Assembly (NCBI RefSeq): GCF_022829295.1
Contig: NZ_JAKSYH010000229.1
Span: forward strand, 1-51,395
Reading direction: 5' to 3'
Length of the DNA: 51,395 bases
Source of the DNA: Methylobacterium sp. J-088
Lineage (GTDB): Bacteria; Pseudomonadota; Alphaproteobacteria; Rhizobiales; Beijerinckiaceae
The notes beneath the pieces are model-generated. The model saw only the letters and a program-made list of their open reading frames with translations, searched no databases and was not told where the DNA came from. Below are positions 34,726-42,765 of the stretch, piece by piece. Positions within the stretch are counted from its first letter, which is position 1, and each line of letters opens with the position of its first letter. The position numbers and the translations under genes were made by a program.

Positions 34726-35876
34726 GCGGCGATCCCCTCGTCCAGCCAGTTCGTCTCGAAGCGCGACCACGCGAGGTAGGGATCGGGCCGCACCGGCCGG
34801 CGGCCCCGCCAGACCACGTCGAACTGCCCATCTGCCCGCGCGACCCCGATGCCGGGGGTGAGCCAGATGTGCCGGGTCTCGCCGTCGAAGGTCAGTTCGC
34901 CCTCCGGCGCCGCGAACCGCTGGCGCAGGGCCGCCGCACCGAGCCGCGCGGCATCGAGTGTGCCGGCTTCCGCCAGCGCCCGGGCGAAGAGATGCACCTG
35001 CGCGTAGGCGGTCTCCGACCACATGCTGGTGGGGCGCTCAGGCCCGAACCGGGCCGCGAAGGCCCCGACAAAGCGCTCGTTCTCGTCGCCCGGCAAGGCG
35101 GCGAAATACGGCGCGGCGAGGACGTGGCCGGTGCAGCGCTCGGGGCCGATCGCGTGGATTTGCCCCTCGGCCAGGGTCAGGCTCGCGATCGGGCAGCGCA
35201 TCCGGTCGATCCCCGCATCCGCGTAGGCGCGGTACAGCCGCTCTGCCCCGCGCCCGACCACGGTCGAGAACACCGCGTCCGGGCCGACCCGCCGGATCTC
35301 GGCGACCATCGCCCCGTGGGCGGCCTCGTCGGCGTCGAGCGGCGCATAAAGCTCGCCCACGATGGTGCCGCCCTTGGCCTCGATCAAGTCGCGCATGACC
35401 CGGTTCGACTCGCGGGGATAGATGTAGTCCGAGCCGATCATGAAGATCCGCGAGCCATGTTGCTGTAACAAATAGTCGGACAGCGCGAAGATGTTCTGGT
35501 TCAGGGTCGCTCCGGTGTAAATGATATTCTCCGAATACTCGAAACCCTCGTAGATCGACGGGTACCAGAGCAGGCCGTTGTGCCGCTCGACGGTGGACAT
35601 GACCGATTTGCGGCTCGCCGAGAGCGAGCATCCGAACACCACCTCGGCCCCATCCTCTGCCAGCATGCGCCGGGCCAGGGCACGATAGGCGTCGGTGTCG
35701 CCGGCGGGATCGTAGCAGATCGGCTCGATCGGGCGTCCGAGCACGCCGCCGGCGGTGTTGATCTCCTCGATGGCGAGCGCGGTGCCGAGAAAATGCTCGG
35801 TCTCGGTGATGCCGCTGACCCCGCTTCGCGAAAACAGGACGCCGACGCGCCACGTCGCTTCGTCCCTGGCCGCCAT
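34722..35876 (-). CDS. amiC: AmiC-like cytoplasmic amide sensor
   Basis: 384 residues (Pseudomonas AmiC is 385), periplasmic-binding-protein fold without a signal peptide, so cytoplasmic. Strong AmiC signatures: VGVLFSRSGVSGITETEHF, LLWYPSIYEGFEYSENIIY, FMIGSDYIYPRESNRVMRDL, DAVFSTVVGRGAERLYRAY and the C-terminal RRPVRPDPYL. In Pseudomonas AmiC binds short-chain amides and sequesters AmiR. The start at 35876 has AGGA upstream; frames extending to 36251 are not protein-like. It begins the amiC-amiR-leader-nitrilase-transporter unit. Confidence 0.92.
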   Translation of the reverse strand: MAARDEATWRVGVLFSRSGVSGITETEHFLGTALAIEEINTAGGVLGRPIEPICYDPAGDTDAYRALARRMLAEDGAEVVFGCSLSASRKSVMSTVERHNGLLWYPSIYEGFEYSENIIYTGATLNQNIFALSDYLLQQHGSRIFMIGSDYIYPRESNRVMRDLIEAKGGTIVGELYAPLDADEAAHGAMVAEIRRVGPDAVFSTVVGRGAERLYRAYADAGIDRMRCPIASLTLAEGQIHAIGPERCTGHVLAAPYFAALPGDENERFVGAFAARFGPERPTSMWSETAYAQVHLFARALAEAGTLDAARLGAAALRQRFAAPEGELTFDGETRHIWLTPGIGVARADGQFDVVWRGRRPVRPDPYLAWSRFETNWLDEGIAA

Positions 35877-36102
35877 GGCATCCTGACCCTTGCTGAATGT
35901 CCGCTCACCGGAGGGTGCTGCGATTGGCCGTCCTATCTCACGGGCGAGGCACTGGGAAAGCAAGGGGCGCAGGGGCGGGCGCGTTCCGGGGCCGAAGGGG
36001 ACGGATCGACCTCGCGCCGCCATCCCTAGACTGCGGCGTACCGGCTTCGACGCGAAAGACCCGGAGGGCCGACCGATCCGGCACAGTTTCAACGCGAAGG
36101 CA

Positions 36103-36831
36103 TCAGATCGTCCAGCCCCCATCGATCGCAAGGGCTTGGCCGGTGGTGTAGGTCGCTCCGGCCAGATAGACCGCGAGGTCGGCGATCTCCTCCGGCGTGC
36201 CCAGCCGCCCGATCGGCTGTCGGGCGATGAACGCGGCCCGGGTCTGCTCATAATCGCCCTGCGCCCGAATCCGCTCCTGCAGTGATGGGCTCTCGACAGT
36301 GCCGGGGCAGATCGCGTTGCAGCGGATGTTGTGGGCGACGTAATCGGCCGCCACCGCCTTGGTCAGCCCGATCACAGCCGCCTTGGTGACCCCGTAGGCG
36401 AAGCGGTTCGGAACACCTTTCACCGAGGACGCCACCGAGGCCATGTTGAGGATGGCACCGTCGCGTCGTTCGATCATGCCGGGCAGCACGGCGCGGATCG
36501 TACGGATCATCGCCTTGACGTTGAGGTCGAAGGCGACGTCGAGATCCGTATCGGGCATCTCCAGGATAGTTCCGCCATGGACCACGCCGGCGCAATTGAA
36601 CAGCACGTCGATCCGACCGATCCGCTCGACCCGGCTCGCGACGGCGGCCGCGTCGCGCACGTCGAGGATCGCAGTGCTGAGGCCGTCGGCGCGCAGCTCG
36701 GCAAGGGCGTCCGCGCTGATGTCGGTGGCGTGGACCCGAGCGCCGGCGGCCGCAAAGGCGAGCGCACTCGCCCGTCCGATCCCCTGCCCGGCCGCCGTGA
36801 TCAGGACCGTCTTGCCCGAAAGATCTGCCAT
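36103..36831 (-). CDS. Short-chain dehydrogenase/reductase
   Basis: 242 residues, classical SDR: NAD-binding TAAGQGIG near 12-19, CAGVVHGGTIL, catalytic serine in NMASVASSVKG, and YGVTKAA as YxxxK. The segment ASSVKGVPNRFAYGVTKAAV and CPGTVESPSLQERI strongly resemble the DHRS6/BDH2-like group, which includes 2-keto-3-deoxy-L-fuconate and L-rhamnonate dehydrogenases and type-2 3-hydroxybutyrate dehydrogenases. AGGGAG lies 6 bases before the ATG. It stands alone downstream of the rep region; a link to deoxysugar catabolism is possible but unproven. Confidence 0.88.
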   Translation of the reverse strand: MADLSGKTVLITAAGQGIGRASALAFAAAGARVHATDISADALAELRADGLSTAILDVRDAAAVASRVERIGRIDVLFNCAGVVHGGTILEMPDTDLDVAFDLNVKAMIRTIRAVLPGMIERRDGAILNMASVASSVKGVPNRFAYGVTKAAVIGLTKAVAADYVAHNIRCNAICPGTVESPSLQERIRAQGDYEQTRAAFIARQPIGRLGTPEEIADLAVYLAGATYTTGQALAIDGGWTI

Positions 36832-37473
36832 GGTGCGCTCCCTGAAGGCTCCGTGTCCCTATGGGAGAGGATCGACGCAGAGCCTGTTTTACACCGCTTT
36901 CCAAGCGCTGACCTGATCCGGTTCTGCGCACGTTCGCAAGTTCCAAAAAAGCTCTCCTTCGCGGTTGCAGCTCCGCTGCGACACCTTCGGGCGTGGTTTC
37001 GATCTCCGTCGCACTGTGCCGCGTATAACTGCAATCGCGTCGTCAACCCGGGGCACTATCGCGGACGAGGCGTCCCTTCGTAAGCGTCCATCACGCGTCT
37101 GGTGTCGGGGTTTCTGGCAAGCGCTGGTACGGGATCCCGAAACGCCGCCTGCCGCGCGGCAGGTCGATCGCGAAGTCGGTGTGGTGCAGCTGCGTGGAAC
37201 GGCATCGTCGCGCGTTTCGGCGGTCGGGACGTCTTTATTAGTCGCTGGGACGGGCTTCTCGGCGGCAAAACCTTGCTCTGACAGGTCGGAAAGCCATCGA
37301 ACGACCGGGCGGGCTAAACACCATCAAACCGATTCGCCCACAACCCAATCTCCGGCCGGGCTTGCCGAGTCACCATTTGGGACTCGACTCACGCTTGCGA
37401 ATCGTGACTGTCTGCAGTCAGTTGCAGTTTGTCCGCTATTTTGGCGCTTTTTCTGCAAGCGAGGCCTGAGAGG
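36832..37473. other. Control region upstream of repABC
   Basis: About 640 bases with no supportable gene. It separates the divergent SDR gene and repA, and should hold the repABC promoter and RepA operator. The last 150 bases are rich in short inverted repeats: GAGTC-N9-GACTC (37367-37385) and TCACG-N9-CGTGA (37389-37407), plausible RepA-binding sites. Confidence 0.5.
37331..37403. promoter_or_regulatory. Cluster of five GANTC (CcrM) sites before repA
   Basis: GATTC (37331), GAGTC (37367), GACTC (37381), GACTC (37386) and GAATC (37399) lie within 73 bases. GANTC is the target of the cell-cycle methyltransferase CcrM in Alphaproteobacteria. The cluster sits directly in the repA promoter region. 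Confidence 0.55.
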
Positions 37474-38694
37474 ATGAACCAGTATACGGGGGCTCACATG
37501 GTTGCGCCCCCTCCCCCCGTATCGCCAGCCGCGATGATCGGTGATCACGCCGCGGTGCTGCGCGAACAGCTCCAGGCCATCTCCTCCGGGCTTTTTCCGC
37601 CCAGTTCCGCGAAGTCGCTGCGCCGTTTCACCTCCACCGAGGTGGCCCGCATCGTCGGTGTGACCGTGTCGCGGATTCAGCAACTCGCATCCGAGGGGCA
37701 TGGTCCGCAACCCGATGTGTCATCGACCGGACGGCGGTCCTACAGTCTCGCCGATATCCATGGGCTTCGCGCTTATCTCGATGAGAAAACACGTGGCGGT
37801 CGTCGTTATCAGCCCATGCGAGGCGAGAACGAGCACCTTCAGGTCATCGCCATCGCGAACTTCAAAGGCGGCTCCGGCAAGACGACCACAACGACGCATC
37901 TTGCCCAACATCTGGTTTTAAAGGGTTACCGGGTCCTTGCGCTCGACCTCGATCCACAGGCCAGCATGTCGGCTCTGCTGGGCGTCCAGCCGGAACTGGA
38001 GGTCGGCGAGAACGAGACGCTCTACGGCGCAATCCGCTACGACGCGGAACGGCGTCCTCTCGAAGCGATCATTCGCCGAACCTACTTTACAGGCCTCGAC
38101 CTCGTGCCAGCCAACCTCGAACTCATGGAGTTCGAGCACGAGACGCCGCGCGCCCTCAGCGAGCGCCGTCCCGGCGAACCGCTGTTCTTCGACCGCATCG
38201 CGCAAGCGCTGGAATCGGTCCAGAGCCAGTACGACGTGGTCGTCATCGATTGCCCGCCGCAGCTGGGGTACCTTACGCTATCGGCTCTCTGTGCGGCGTC
38301 GGCGCTTCTGGTGACCGTGCATCCGCAGATGCTCGACGTCGCTTCGATGAGCCAGTTCCTGGCCATGACGGAGGATCTGCTCGGCGTCGTCACCGAGCAT
38401 GGCGGGCGGCTTCAATACGACTGGCTGCGCTACCTGATCACGCGCTACGAACAGCACGACGCCCCGCAGACCCGCATCGTCGGAATGCTGCGCACGCTGT
38501 TCGAGGACGCGGTGCTGACCGCGCCGATGCTGAAATCCTCGGCGGTGTCCGACGCGGGGCTGTCGAAGCAGACTCTCTACGAGATCGGCCGAGAGGGGAT
38601 CACGCGCTCGACCTACGACCGGGCGCTCGAGGCTTTGGATGCGGTCAATAGCGAGATCGAGGGGCTGATCCGACTGGCGTGGGGCCGCTCATGA
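37474..38694 (+). CDS. repA: RepABC plasmid partitioning ATPase RepA
   Basis: 406 residues, ParA-type Walker ATPase. An N-terminal helix-turn-helix (FTSTEVARIVGVTVSRIQQL) precedes the deviant Walker A FKGGSGKTTTTTHLAQHL (from residue 130), then DLDPQASMSALLG and VVIDCPPQLGYL. RepA segregates the replicon with RepB and represses repABC transcription. Start taken at 37474 (MNQYTGAHMV) behind a GAGG; ATG 37498 is also possible. The stop overlaps the repB start (ATGA). Confidence 0.95.
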   Translation: MNQYTGAHMVAPPPPVSPAAMIGDHAAVLREQLQAISSGLFPPSSAKSLRRFTSTEVARIVGVTVSRIQQLASEGHGPQPDVSSTGRRSYSLADIHGLRAYLDEKTRGGRRYQPMRGENEHLQVIAIANFKGGSGKTTTTTHLAQHLVLKGYRVLALDLDPQASMSALLGVQPELEVGENETLYGAIRYDAERRPLEAIIRRTYFTGLDLVPANLELMEFEHETPRALSERRPGEPLFFDRIAQALESVQSQYDVVVIDCPPQLGYLTLSALCAASALLVTVHPQMLDVASMSQFLAMTEDLLGVVTEHGGRLQYDWLRYLITRYEQHDAPQTRIVGMLRTLFEDAVLTAPMLKSSAVSDAGLSKQTLYEIGREGITRSTYDRALEALDAVNSEIEGLIRLAWGRS

Positions 38695-39734
38695 GCCGCC
38701 GATCGAACCTCGACGCGCTCTTCGGCTCCCGGGCGACCCCTAAGCCGGCGTCAAGCCCGGAGCAGTTTGCAGATGCAAACCCGGGTGAGTCCAACGATGA
38801 GTTTGCACCTGCAAACCCCCCTCCCCCATCTCAGGCGCCGGAGCGTCGTCGGAGTGGCGCCATCGGCGCGATGAGCAACACCCTGCGTGGGCTGGCCGCG
38901 AAAGCGGATGCCGCCGCCGCTCTGGAGCAGGGTTCGGCCGTCATCGACCTCGACCCCAAGCTCATCGACGCCTCGTTCATTGCCGACCGGGTGGACGATG
39001 CGAACGATGCCAGCCTCGGCGCGCTCGTGGAGAGTATCCGGGAAAGTGGCCAGCAGGTGCCGGTGCTGGTCCGCCCTCACCCCACCGCCGTCGGCCGCTA
39101 TCAGATTGCATTCGGCCGACGGCGGACACGCGCGGCCCAGCTCCTCGAGAGACCGGTGCGCGCGGTGGTGCGGCCGCTTACCGATGCCGAGCTCGTCATT
39201 GCCCAAGGCAAGGAGAACCTCGAGCGGCGCGACCTCAGCTACATCGAGCGTGCGTTTTTCGCCCTGCGTCTGGAGGCACACGGATTTCCCCGCGAGACGA
39301 TCACCGCGGCCATGGGGGTGGGGAAGGGCGATCTCTCGACCTTGATCTCGGTGGCCCGAAGCGTTCCGGAGGACATCCTCAAGGCGATCGGTCCTGCTCC
39401 CGCGGCGGGCCGCCCGCGCTGGATGCTCCTGGCCGAGCGCGTGAAGGATGCGAGCCGCCCTGCCCTGACTGAGATCCTGGGTGATCCGGCGTTCCAAGCC
39501 AAGAACACGGACGAACGGTTTGCAGCGATCTTCGCTGCCGTTGCGCCGAAACAGGAGCGCAGGCCGAAGGCCGAGATCTGGAAGGACGAACACGGTCGAA
39601 AGCTGGCCCGGGTCGAGCGTTCAGCCGACCGCGTTGCGCTCGCCTTCGACGAAAAGATTGAGCCTGGGTTGGCGGACTATGTCCTCGACCGGCTTCCCGA
39701 GATCCTTGCGGCCTATCGGCAGAGCAAGGGCTAA
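38691..39734 (+). CDS. repB: RepABC plasmid partitioning protein RepB
   Basis: 347 residues, ParB-family. The N-terminal MSRRSNLDALFG is the RepA-contact region of RepB proteins; the ParB core has SLGALVESIRESGQQVPVLV and IAFGRRRTRAAQLL, followed by the helix-turn-helix region (FPRETITAAMGVGKGDLSTL). RepB binds parS and regulates copy segregation. Two parS-like palindromes lie inside its own 5' coding region (38765-38816), encoding FADAN and FAPAN. It overlaps repA by four bases, so translation is coupled. Confidence 0.95.
   Translation: MSRRSNLDALFGSRATPKPASSPEQFADANPGESNDEFAPANPPPPSQAPERRRSGAIGAMSNTLRGLAAKADAAAALEQGSAVIDLDPKLIDASFIADRVDDANDASLGALVESIRESGQQVPVLVRPHPTAVGRYQIAFGRRRTRAAQLLERPVRAVVRPLTDAELVIAQGKENLERRDLSYIERAFFALRLEAHGFPRETITAAMGVGKGDLSTLISVARSVPEDILKAIGPAPAAGRPRWMLLAERVKDASRPALTEILGDPAFQAKNTDERFAAIFAAVAPKQERRPKAEIWKDEHGRKLARVERSADRVALAFDEKIEPGLADYVLDRLPEILAAYRQSKG
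38765..38780. promoter_or_regulatory. parS-like palindrome, copy 1, inside repB
   Basis: GTTTGCAGATGCAAAC: two perfect 7-base arms around GA. It fits GTT-N10-AAC, the skeleton of repABC parS sites, except that the centre is GA instead of GC. Confidence 0.6.
38801..38816. promoter_or_regulatory. parS-like palindrome, copy 2, inside repB
   Basis: GTTTGCACCTGCAAAC: the same 7-base arms as copy 1, 36 bases downstream, with a different centre (CC). Conservation of the arms but not the centre points to protein binding rather than coding constraint. Confidence 0.6.
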
Positions 39735-39774
39735 CCCGACCCGCCACACGAACGAAAGGAGACGAGAACACCGC

Positions 39775-39812
39775 AAAAAGAAAGGGCCCCCCGAACCGCG
39801 TCCGGAAGACCC
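39775..39812 (-). terminator. Intrinsic terminator of the ctRNA
   Basis: Stem formed by plus-strand 39784-39793 and 39803-39812 with a 9-base loop, followed on the minus strand by a T-rich run (TTTCTTTTT). Confidence 0.75.
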
Positions 39813-39828
39813 TCTCTCGTCCTAAGCA
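39775..39828 (-). ncRNA. repABC counter-transcribed RNA (ctRNA) in the repB-repC spacer
   Basis: On the minus strand an intrinsic terminator is visible: GGGTCTTCCG pairs with CGGGGGGCCC (10 pairs including three G-U), followed by TTTCTTTTT. A -35-like TTGACG lies at 39863-39858 with a weak -10 around 39840-39835, giving an RNA of about 55 bases. All repABC cassettes encode such an antisense RNA, which represses repC and sets copy number. The 5' end is approximate. Confidence 0.7.
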
Positions 39829-39919
39829 AGCGTAGAGAATCACATCTCCCGGCACATCGTCAAGCACTTTGACGTCGATTCGGCGAACGTCCGAACTTTG
39901 CCCGGTGCTCGGCCACACC

Positions 39920-41152
39920 ATGAGCCTGCACATCACGACGCCCTTCGGGCGGCGATCGCTGACGGCTGCGCAATTCCACGCGCAGGCGCAGGCGGCCGGC
40001 TGTCCAAACGAGACCACCGTGAACAAGTGGTCCGTTTTCCGCGATCTTGCCGCCGCACGCTCGGCCCTGGGACTCTCCGACCGCGCCCTCGCGGTCTTGG
40101 ATGCCCTGTTGACCTTCCATCCCGAAACGACGTTGAGCCCCGGGGAGGGGTGCGAGCTCGTCGTGTTTCCGTCGAACACGGCCCTGGCGTTGAGAGCGCA
40201 CGGCATGGCGGAAGCAAGCCTTCGTCGGCACCTCGCGGCTTTGGTGGAAGCCGGCATCGTGATCCGGCGCGACAGCCCGAATGGGAAGCGCTACGTCCGA
40301 CGCGGCCAGACCGGAGCTGTCACCCAGGCCTTCGGGTTCGACCTGTCGCCGTTGGTTGCCCGAGCCTGTGAATTCGCAGTCCTCGCCGAAGCAATCCGAG
40401 AGGCTGCACGAACACTTCGCGTCGCCCGTGAGCAGGTGACCCTCTTGCGTCGCGACTGCGCGAAGCTGATCCTGGCTCTGGAAGAGGTAGAAGGCGGCAC
40501 AACATCGGCCGGGCTGCTCCGCAGCCGTTACCGCGCCATTCTCGACAGCCTGCCGAGATCCCCGTCCAGCGATGCCTTATCGGCTGCAGCAGCGGGCCTG
40601 GCTGACTTGCGGGCCGATCTGAGCAAGTTGTTGTCGGCACATTGGGAAACAGCAGAATCAAGCGGCAATGCCGCGCAGAATGATCGCCACAATCAGAATT
40701 CAAATCCCGAGTCACCTGATTATGAAAAAGCTACCGGGGAAGAAGAGAAAAAGGCCGTAGCGGCGGGTCCGATCATCGACCGACCGGCGGTCGATGCCGC
40801 GAGGGTTCGAGCGACCTACCCACTTGGGTTTGTGCTCGACGCCTGCCCGGATATCCAAGCCTACGCACGCGGTGAGATCCGAACCTGGAACGAACTCATT
40901 TCGGTCGCGGACCTTGCCCGGGCAGCCATGGGCATCAGTCCCCATGCGTGGCGGGAAGCACGGACTGAAATGGGCGAGGACGTCGCAGCCATCACCGTAG
41001 CGGCGATCCTGCAGAGGGTTGAGCGGATCAGCAGTCCGGGGGGCTATCTCCGCTCACTCGTGGAGCGCAAGAAAGCGGGTCGATACAGCCTCGGCCCGGT
41101 GCTGCAGGCCCTGAACCGGGCGAAGCTTGGCTCGCTCGCGGTGCGGCAATGA
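39920..41152 (+). CDS. repC: RepABC replication initiator RepC
   Basis: 410 residues, the usual RepC length. N-terminal winged-helix region (TTVNKWSVFRDLAAARSALG, LDALLTFHPETTL, VVFPSNTALALRAHGMAEAS LRRHLAALVEAGIV), a variable acidic/Asn-rich linker (about 255-285) and the conserved C-terminal part (SPGGYLRSLVERKKAGRYSL). RepC initiates replication, with the origin normally inside its own gene. Start at 39920 (MSLHITTPFGRR) fits the family; no good ribosome-binding site is present, as is common for repC, whose expression is limited by the ctRNA just upstream. Confidence 0.95.
   Translation: MSLHITTPFGRRSLTAAQFHAQAQAAGCPNETTVNKWSVFRDLAAARSALGLSDRALAVLDALLTFHPETTLSPGEGCELVVFPSNTALALRAHGMAEASLRRHLAALVEAGIVIRRDSPNGKRYVRRGQTGAVTQAFGFDLSPLVARACEFAVLAEAIREAARTLRVAREQVTLLRRDCAKLILALEEVEGGTTSAGLLRSRYRAILDSLPRSPSSDALSAAAAGLADLRADLSKLLSAHWETAESSGNAAQNDRHNQNSNPESPDYEKATGEEEKKAVAAGPIIDRPAVDAARVRATYPLGFVLDACPDIQAYARGEIRTWNELISVADLARAAMGISPHAWREARTEMGEDVAAITVAAILQRVERISSPGGYLRSLVERKKAGRYSLGPVLQALNRAKLGSLAVRQ
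40654..40755. other. Candidate replication origin: AT-rich segment inside repC
   Basis: Within repC, 40681-40740 is about 55 percent A+T against a GC-rich background, and two GANTC sites (40654, 40709) flank its start. In studied repABC plasmids the origin lies in such an AT-rich part of repC. A GCGGCAATGCCGC inverted repeat (40662-40674) adjoins it. Confidence 0.5.
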
Positions 41153-41868
41153 GATGGTCGCGCGCAGAATCAGGATTCGGACCTGCGCTTACCTGTCGTT
41201 TCGTGCGATCGCCGGAGGCGAGGGTGAGAGGCATGGATCTCATCGCTCCACGGATAGAGAGCAGGAATTCCGCGGATCCGTGTCGACCATGACGATCCTG
41301 GGGCTGGCCTGCGCGAATCCAATCGCACGGGGAGGGGGCTCTGGTGGGTGACTGGCCGCAACCTTCGCGGACCGGCGTCATGCCCGCACGATCGAGCGCC
41401 GCCGAGACGGCGACGCAAGCCAAGTCCATCCCCATACGTGCCGATGCGGCGCAAAAGCGGGGAGGGCGGTCGGCGCAACTGCGAACTGCGGCCAACCTGA
41501 TGCTGATACCCGTGGAGGAGCGGCAGGTTTTTTGCTCCGATCCGGTCAATTCGATGTGGAGACGGATGCAGGCGCGGAGGCAACGGCGATGCGAACCAAA
41601 TAAACGACTGCCGTCCTGCGGTAAGAGGGGCGGGATAGTCACTTCAGATGCACCATCAGGCGCGCATGACTGTCGCCGGATAACGTTCAGGATCAGGGTG
41701 CTGATAGGCAGAACGATGCCGGCGGACGATTACGCCTTCACCGGAGCCGTCCATCTTGGAGCGTCGATCGAATCTTGCGGGATCCGGGCGGCGAGCCCCT
41801 CCGGCGGAACGACCATCAGCGGCAGCTGATGCGCGTCTTGTCGAAATCGATTGCTGCGCGACCGCCGA
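41153..41868. other. Stretch without a supportable gene after repC
   Basis: About 715 bases. Open frames exist on both strands but are Arg/Ser/Cys-rich, lack ribosome-binding sites and match no family I recognise. It may be decayed sequence, but I see no transposon ends. Confidence 0.5.
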
Positions 41869-42342
41869 TCATGGCTGGCGCGTTGGAGAACTCGCGGAGC
41901 GCACGTCCGGCGGCACGGTGTCGAAGGGATCATGCGCAGCGACGCCGAGCGGCGTGAAGTGCCGGACATTCCGGGTGAGGACCGTCCAACCATGACACTG
42001 AGCCGTGGCGGCGATCGCAAGATCGGCAAAGCCCGGCGCGTGCCCGTGTCCGCGCGCCACGTCGGACAGCCTCCCGATATGCCGAGCGACTGGAATGTCG
42101 ACGGGCAGAACCTTAGCCGCATACAGATGCAGGACGACCTCAAGCCACTCTGAGAGCCGCTCTGCCTTCCGCGCAGCACCATCCCTGCGACTTTTCGCGA
42201 TGCCATCCTCGATCTCCGCGATGGTCACCACGGACAGGTGGAGGTCGGCGCTGTTGCGGTCCATCCAGTCGATCAGTTCGACAGCAGGAACGGCCTTGGT
42301 CGGCGCGCCGGCCGACAGGACGTTGGTATCGACCAGATACAC
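41869..42342 (-). CDS. vapC: VapC-type PIN-domain toxin
   Basis: 157 residues. PIN-domain nuclease: D5 in YLVDTNVLS, E43 in VVTIAEIEDGI, and FADLAIAATAQCHGWTVLTR NVRHF with the later acidic residue. PIN toxins cut RNA (often tRNA). The C-terminus (after about residue 135) is a little longer than usual. It begins 4 bases after the antitoxin gene. Probably keeps the replicon by post-segregational killing. Confidence 0.9.
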   Translation of the reverse strand: MYLVDTNVLSAGAPTKAVPAVELIDWMDRNSADLHLSVVTIAEIEDGIAKSRRDGAARKAERLSEWLEVVLHLYAAKVLPVDIPVARHIGRLSDVARGHGHAPGFADLAIAATAQCHGWTVLTRNVRHFTPLGVAAHDPFDTVPPDVRSASSPTRQP

Positions 42343-42346
42343 GGCG

Positions 42347-42586
42347 TCACAACTCGGCGCTTCTCAACCTACCGGAAGCGGAGGGGAGGTCGTCGTCCGT
42401 GATGGGCGCCGCCATGAGGAGCCTGCCGAAGGACGGGACCTGCGACAGCCGCTGCCACTCCGCGAAGCTCAGCAGCACGGCCTCGGGCCGGCCATGGCGC
42501 GTGATGATCGACGGTTCGCCCTGCTTGGCCTGATCGATCACCGCCGAGAGCGTAGCCTTGGCGTCGCGAAGCTGGATTTCCTGCAT
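42347..42586 (-). CDS. Phd/YefM-type antitoxin
   Basis: 79 residues. Phd/YefM fold: MQEIQLRDAKATLSAVIDQA, GEPSIITRHGRPEAVLLSF and AEWQRL. Binds promoter DNA with its N-terminus and neutralises the adjacent PIN toxin with its C-terminus, which here is ITDDDLPSASGRLRSAEL. Toxin gene follows after 4 bases, so the pair is an operon. Confidence 0.9.
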   Translation of the reverse strand: MQEIQLRDAKATLSAVIDQAKQGEPSIITRHGRPEAVLLSFAEWQRLSQVPSFGRLLMAAPITDDDLPSASGRLRSAEL

Positions 42587-42765
42587 GAGACGGCTCCATG
42601 ACCACTATGGTCATATTAGGCGTACAGCCGCGCCCCCGCAAGGTCGGCCTCAGCCGTCCGGATGCCTTGGCAAAAGCCTCCCACGGGCTCTACGCGGCCC
42701 GGCACTCGCCCTGGGGTTTGTGATGCCGCCCTGGCCGATAACGGGATCGCCGCGACCGACCGGCC

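Noticed and set aside
41028..41642. A 204-codon minus-strand frame overlapping the end of repC
   Set aside because: Overlaps the well-supported repC C-terminus, is Arg/Ser/Cys-rich and matches nothing. I considered a transposase relic but found no terminal repeats or catalytic motifs.
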